Assembly (NCBI GenBank): GCA_964577435.1
Contig: CAZNZD010000019.1
Span: 1 to 23,912, forward strand
Reading direction: 5' to 3'
DNA from: MWDF01 sp964577435
Lineage (GTDB): Bacteria; Bacillota; DTU025; MWDF01
Length of the DNA stretch: 23,912 bases
Shown piece by piece: positions 22,859 through 23,912 of the stretch; position 1 is the first letter of the stretch, and every line of letters starts with the position of its first letter. The notes under the pieces were generated by a model, which was not told where the DNA came from, did no database searches, and worked only from the letters and a program-made list of their open reading frames with translations. A program made the position numbers and the translations under genes.

Positions 22859-23465
22859 TTCTCATAAGGCCGATGACTTTGCCCATAATGCTGATGTTTT
22901 CGGAAGTGATGATGGAATAAGAAGGGTTCTCTGGGTGCAGCTCTATGCGGCCCTTGACCTTCTGAAGCCTTTTTACTGTCGCCTCGTCCTCAATGAGGGC
23001 AACTACTATATCGCCGTTTTGGGCATCCTGCTGACATCTTACGATGAGCATGTCGGAATCGAATATTCCTGCTCCGATCATGCTGTCGCCTTTGACATTG
23101 AGCATGAATACGCTGTCCTCTCCTACCCAATCCTTGGGGAGGGGGATATAGTCAGATATGTTCTCAGTGGCAAGAATCGGGATACCAGCAGTGACAGCTC
23201 CCACAAGAGGGACGCTCTTGGCTATTTTACGTACGTTCTGCATCTCGTTTCCGCATTGCAGCACATCTATTGCCCTGGGCTTGGTGAGATCTCTTCTTAT
23301 ATAACCCTTACGTTCCAAAGAGTTAAGATAGCCATGCACTGTTGATGTGGACTTCAAACCGACTGCGGAGCAGATCTCCCTTACAGACGGGGGGAAGCCC
23401 TTCGCGCTCGCCTCATTGTTGATGAACGTCAGAATGTCCTTCTCCCTGGAGCTTAGGTTTTCCAT
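22851..23465 (-). CDS. lexA: LexA, SOS response repressor
   Basis: A 204-aa LexA. Residues 1-65 are the winged-helix DNA-binding domain, including REICSAVGLKSTSTVHGYL as the recognition region. The self-cleavage site is Ala93-Gly94 in AVTAGIP. The catalytic dyad is Ser128 (GDSM) and Lys165 (ATVKRL). RecA filaments stimulate its autocleavage after DNA damage, derepressing SOS genes. The ATG has AAGGGG eight bases upstream. Its promoter carries an SOS-type box, so it should be autoregulated. It is divergent from a LysM membrane protein with its own box, the Bacillus lexA-yneA arrangement. Confidence 0.97.
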   Translation of the reverse strand: MENLSSREKDILTFINNEASAKGFPPSVREICSAVGLKSTSTVHGYLNSLERKGYIRRDLTKPRAIDVLQCGNEMQNVRKIAKSVPLVGAVTAGIPILATENISDYIPLPKDWVGEDSVFMLNVKGDSMIGAGIFDSDMLIVRCQQDAQNGDIVVALIEDEATVKRLQKVKGRIELHPENPSYSIITSENISIMGKVIGLMRKI

Positions 23466-23493
23466 GATAACACCCCTTAGGCTTTATAGTTCA

Positions 23494-23522
23494 AATATAT
23501 CAGAACATGACCGCATATACAA
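23494..23522 (-). promoter_or_regulatory. lexA promoter
   Basis: On the minus strand TTGTAT (-35, 23517-23522) and TATATT (-10, 23494-23499) are separated by 17 bases, with 28 bases from the -10 to the ATG. The SOS box at 23521-23532 overlaps the -35 edge, a fitting repressor position. Confidence 0.65.
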
Positions 23523-23532
23523 ACATTTGTTC
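23521..23532. promoter_or_regulatory. SOS (LexA) box, lexA side
   Basis: AAACATTTGTTC differs by one arm base from GAAC-N4-GTTC, the Gram-positive type LexA operator. It abuts the lexA -35, supporting autoregulation. Confidence 0.65.
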
Positions 23533-23541
23533 TATTTGGTA

Positions 23542-23570
23542 TTGACCTTTCAGCCAAGTGCCCTTAGAAT
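23542..23570 (+). promoter_or_regulatory. Promoter of the YneA-like gene
   Basis: TTGACC (23542-23547) and TAGAAT (23565-23570) are separated by 17 bases, each five of six to consensus. This is the best promoter in the window and would be strong when LexA is removed. Confidence 0.8.
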
Positions 23571-23577
23571 TGAGACA

Positions 23578-23589
23578 GAACATATGTTC
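23578..23589. promoter_or_regulatory. SOS (LexA) box, YneA side
   Basis: GAACATATGTTC is a perfect 12-base palindrome matching GAAC-N4-GTTC. It lies eight bases after the -10, over the expected transcription start, where LexA binding would block initiation. Confidence 0.85.
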
Positions 23590-23606
23590 TATAAGGGGTG
23601 TGCGGC

Positions 23607-23912
23607 ATGATAGGTATGATCTACTTCAACAAGAGGAAGCAGGACACGTCCTTCAGAAGGATGATGGTCATCTACTTGATTGCGGCAATTGGAGTGCTTC
23701 TGATAGGGCTTGGTGCCGCTGCACTTACAAGGGGATACAGAGAGAGCGTCAGCTTCGTGGAAGTGACCATAGAGCCAGGAGATACGGTCTGGTCCTCGGT
23801 AAGGTCAATCTACGGTGAGGGTGTAGATATTAGAGCGATAGTCGATGATACGATTGCTTCGAATGATCTCGACAGCAGAGCCCTTATAGCTGGGATGGTC
23901 ATTAGGATACCG
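23607..23912 (+). CDS. YneA-like SOS-controlled LysM membrane protein (cut by the window end)
   Basis: The first 102 residues of an open frame that runs past the window. ATG 23607 has AAGGGG eight bases upstream. Residues 1-18 are basic, 19-40 form one membrane helix (VIYLIAAIGVLLIGLGAAAL), and about 52-102 resemble a LysM domain (VTIEPGDTVWSSVRSIYG, ending GMVIRIP). This is the architecture of Bacillus YneA, which delays cell division during the SOS response and is encoded divergently from lexA. Strong promoter, SOS box and position all match. The sequence is not similar enough to assign by name, so this is inferred from context and domain order. Its end is unseen. Confidence 0.85.
   Translation, partial: MIGMIYFNKRKQDTSFRRMMVIYLIAAIGVLLIGLGAAALTRGYRESVSFVEVTIEPGDTVWSSVRSIYGEGVDIRAIVDDTIASNDLDSRALIAGMVIRIP

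Noticed and set aside
23489..23506. GTTC-N10-GAAC near the lexA promoter as a third SOS box
   Set aside because: The half-sites are in the wrong order and spacing. LexA boxes of this type are GAAC-N4-GTTC.
1..23912. CRISPR arrays, insertion sequences, prophage or toxin-antitoxin genes
   Set aside because: No regularly spaced repeats, transposase, integrase or phage structural motifs were found on either strand. Long direct repeats were also not evident by eye.

Overview
The window is a gene-dense, GC-rich bacterial chromosome segment. Arg codons are often AGG and Ile codons often ATA. Several features point to a Bacillota-type lineage: the order miaB-mutS-mutL-miaA-(methionine gamma-lyase-like), a divergent lexA / LysM-membrane-protein pair of YneA type with GAAC-N4-GTTC SOS boxes, an endonuclease-type MutL, and intrinsic terminators. 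The left end (ExbD, TonB, and an SLH protein with a very long coiled coil and a C-terminal membrane helix) suggests a two-membrane envelope. A diderm Bacillota lineage (Limnochordia-like or similar) is my best inference. Another SLH-bearing diderm group such as Synergistota or Thermotogota cannot be excluded from this sequence alone.

Layout. (1) 1-5410, plus strand: an envelope operon with the end of exbD, tonB, a 658-aa exported protein with a cohesin-like C-terminus, and an Omp-alpha-like SLH/coiled-coil protein, closed by a terminator. (2) 5482-5904, minus strand: a small exported tri-haem c-type cytochrome with its own promoter. (3) 6076-20133, plus strand: twelve tightly packed and often overlapping genes that look like one transcription unit. 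They are a DUF554 membrane protein, dapF, dapL, a GNAT acetyltransferase, miaB, mutS, mutL, an RsmJ/YpiP-like methyltransferase, miaA, a YnbB-like PLP enzyme, an exported DUF4139-like protein and a YprB-type RNase H-fold nuclease. The unit is followed by a nested inverted repeat. (4) 20323-21623: tRNA-Pro(GGG) on plus, a patatin-like hydrolase on plus, then tRNA-Leu(TAG) and tRNA-Pro(CGG) on minus, with recognisable promoters and terminators. (5) 21773-22803, plus: a family 4 uracil-DNA glycosylase and a 115-aa protein I do not recognise. (6) 22851-23912: lexA on minus and a divergent SOS-type LysM membrane protein on plus that runs off the window. Each has its own promoter and SOS box.

Themes: genome maintenance (MutS, MutL, UDG, LexA, probable SOS division inhibitor), the two steps of ms2i6A37 tRNA modification (MiaA then MiaB), the aminotransferase route to meso-diaminopimelate (DapL then DapF), and envelope energy transduction and architecture. 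There is no intergenic stretch longer than 300 bases. I see no CRISPR array, insertion sequence, prophage or rRNA.
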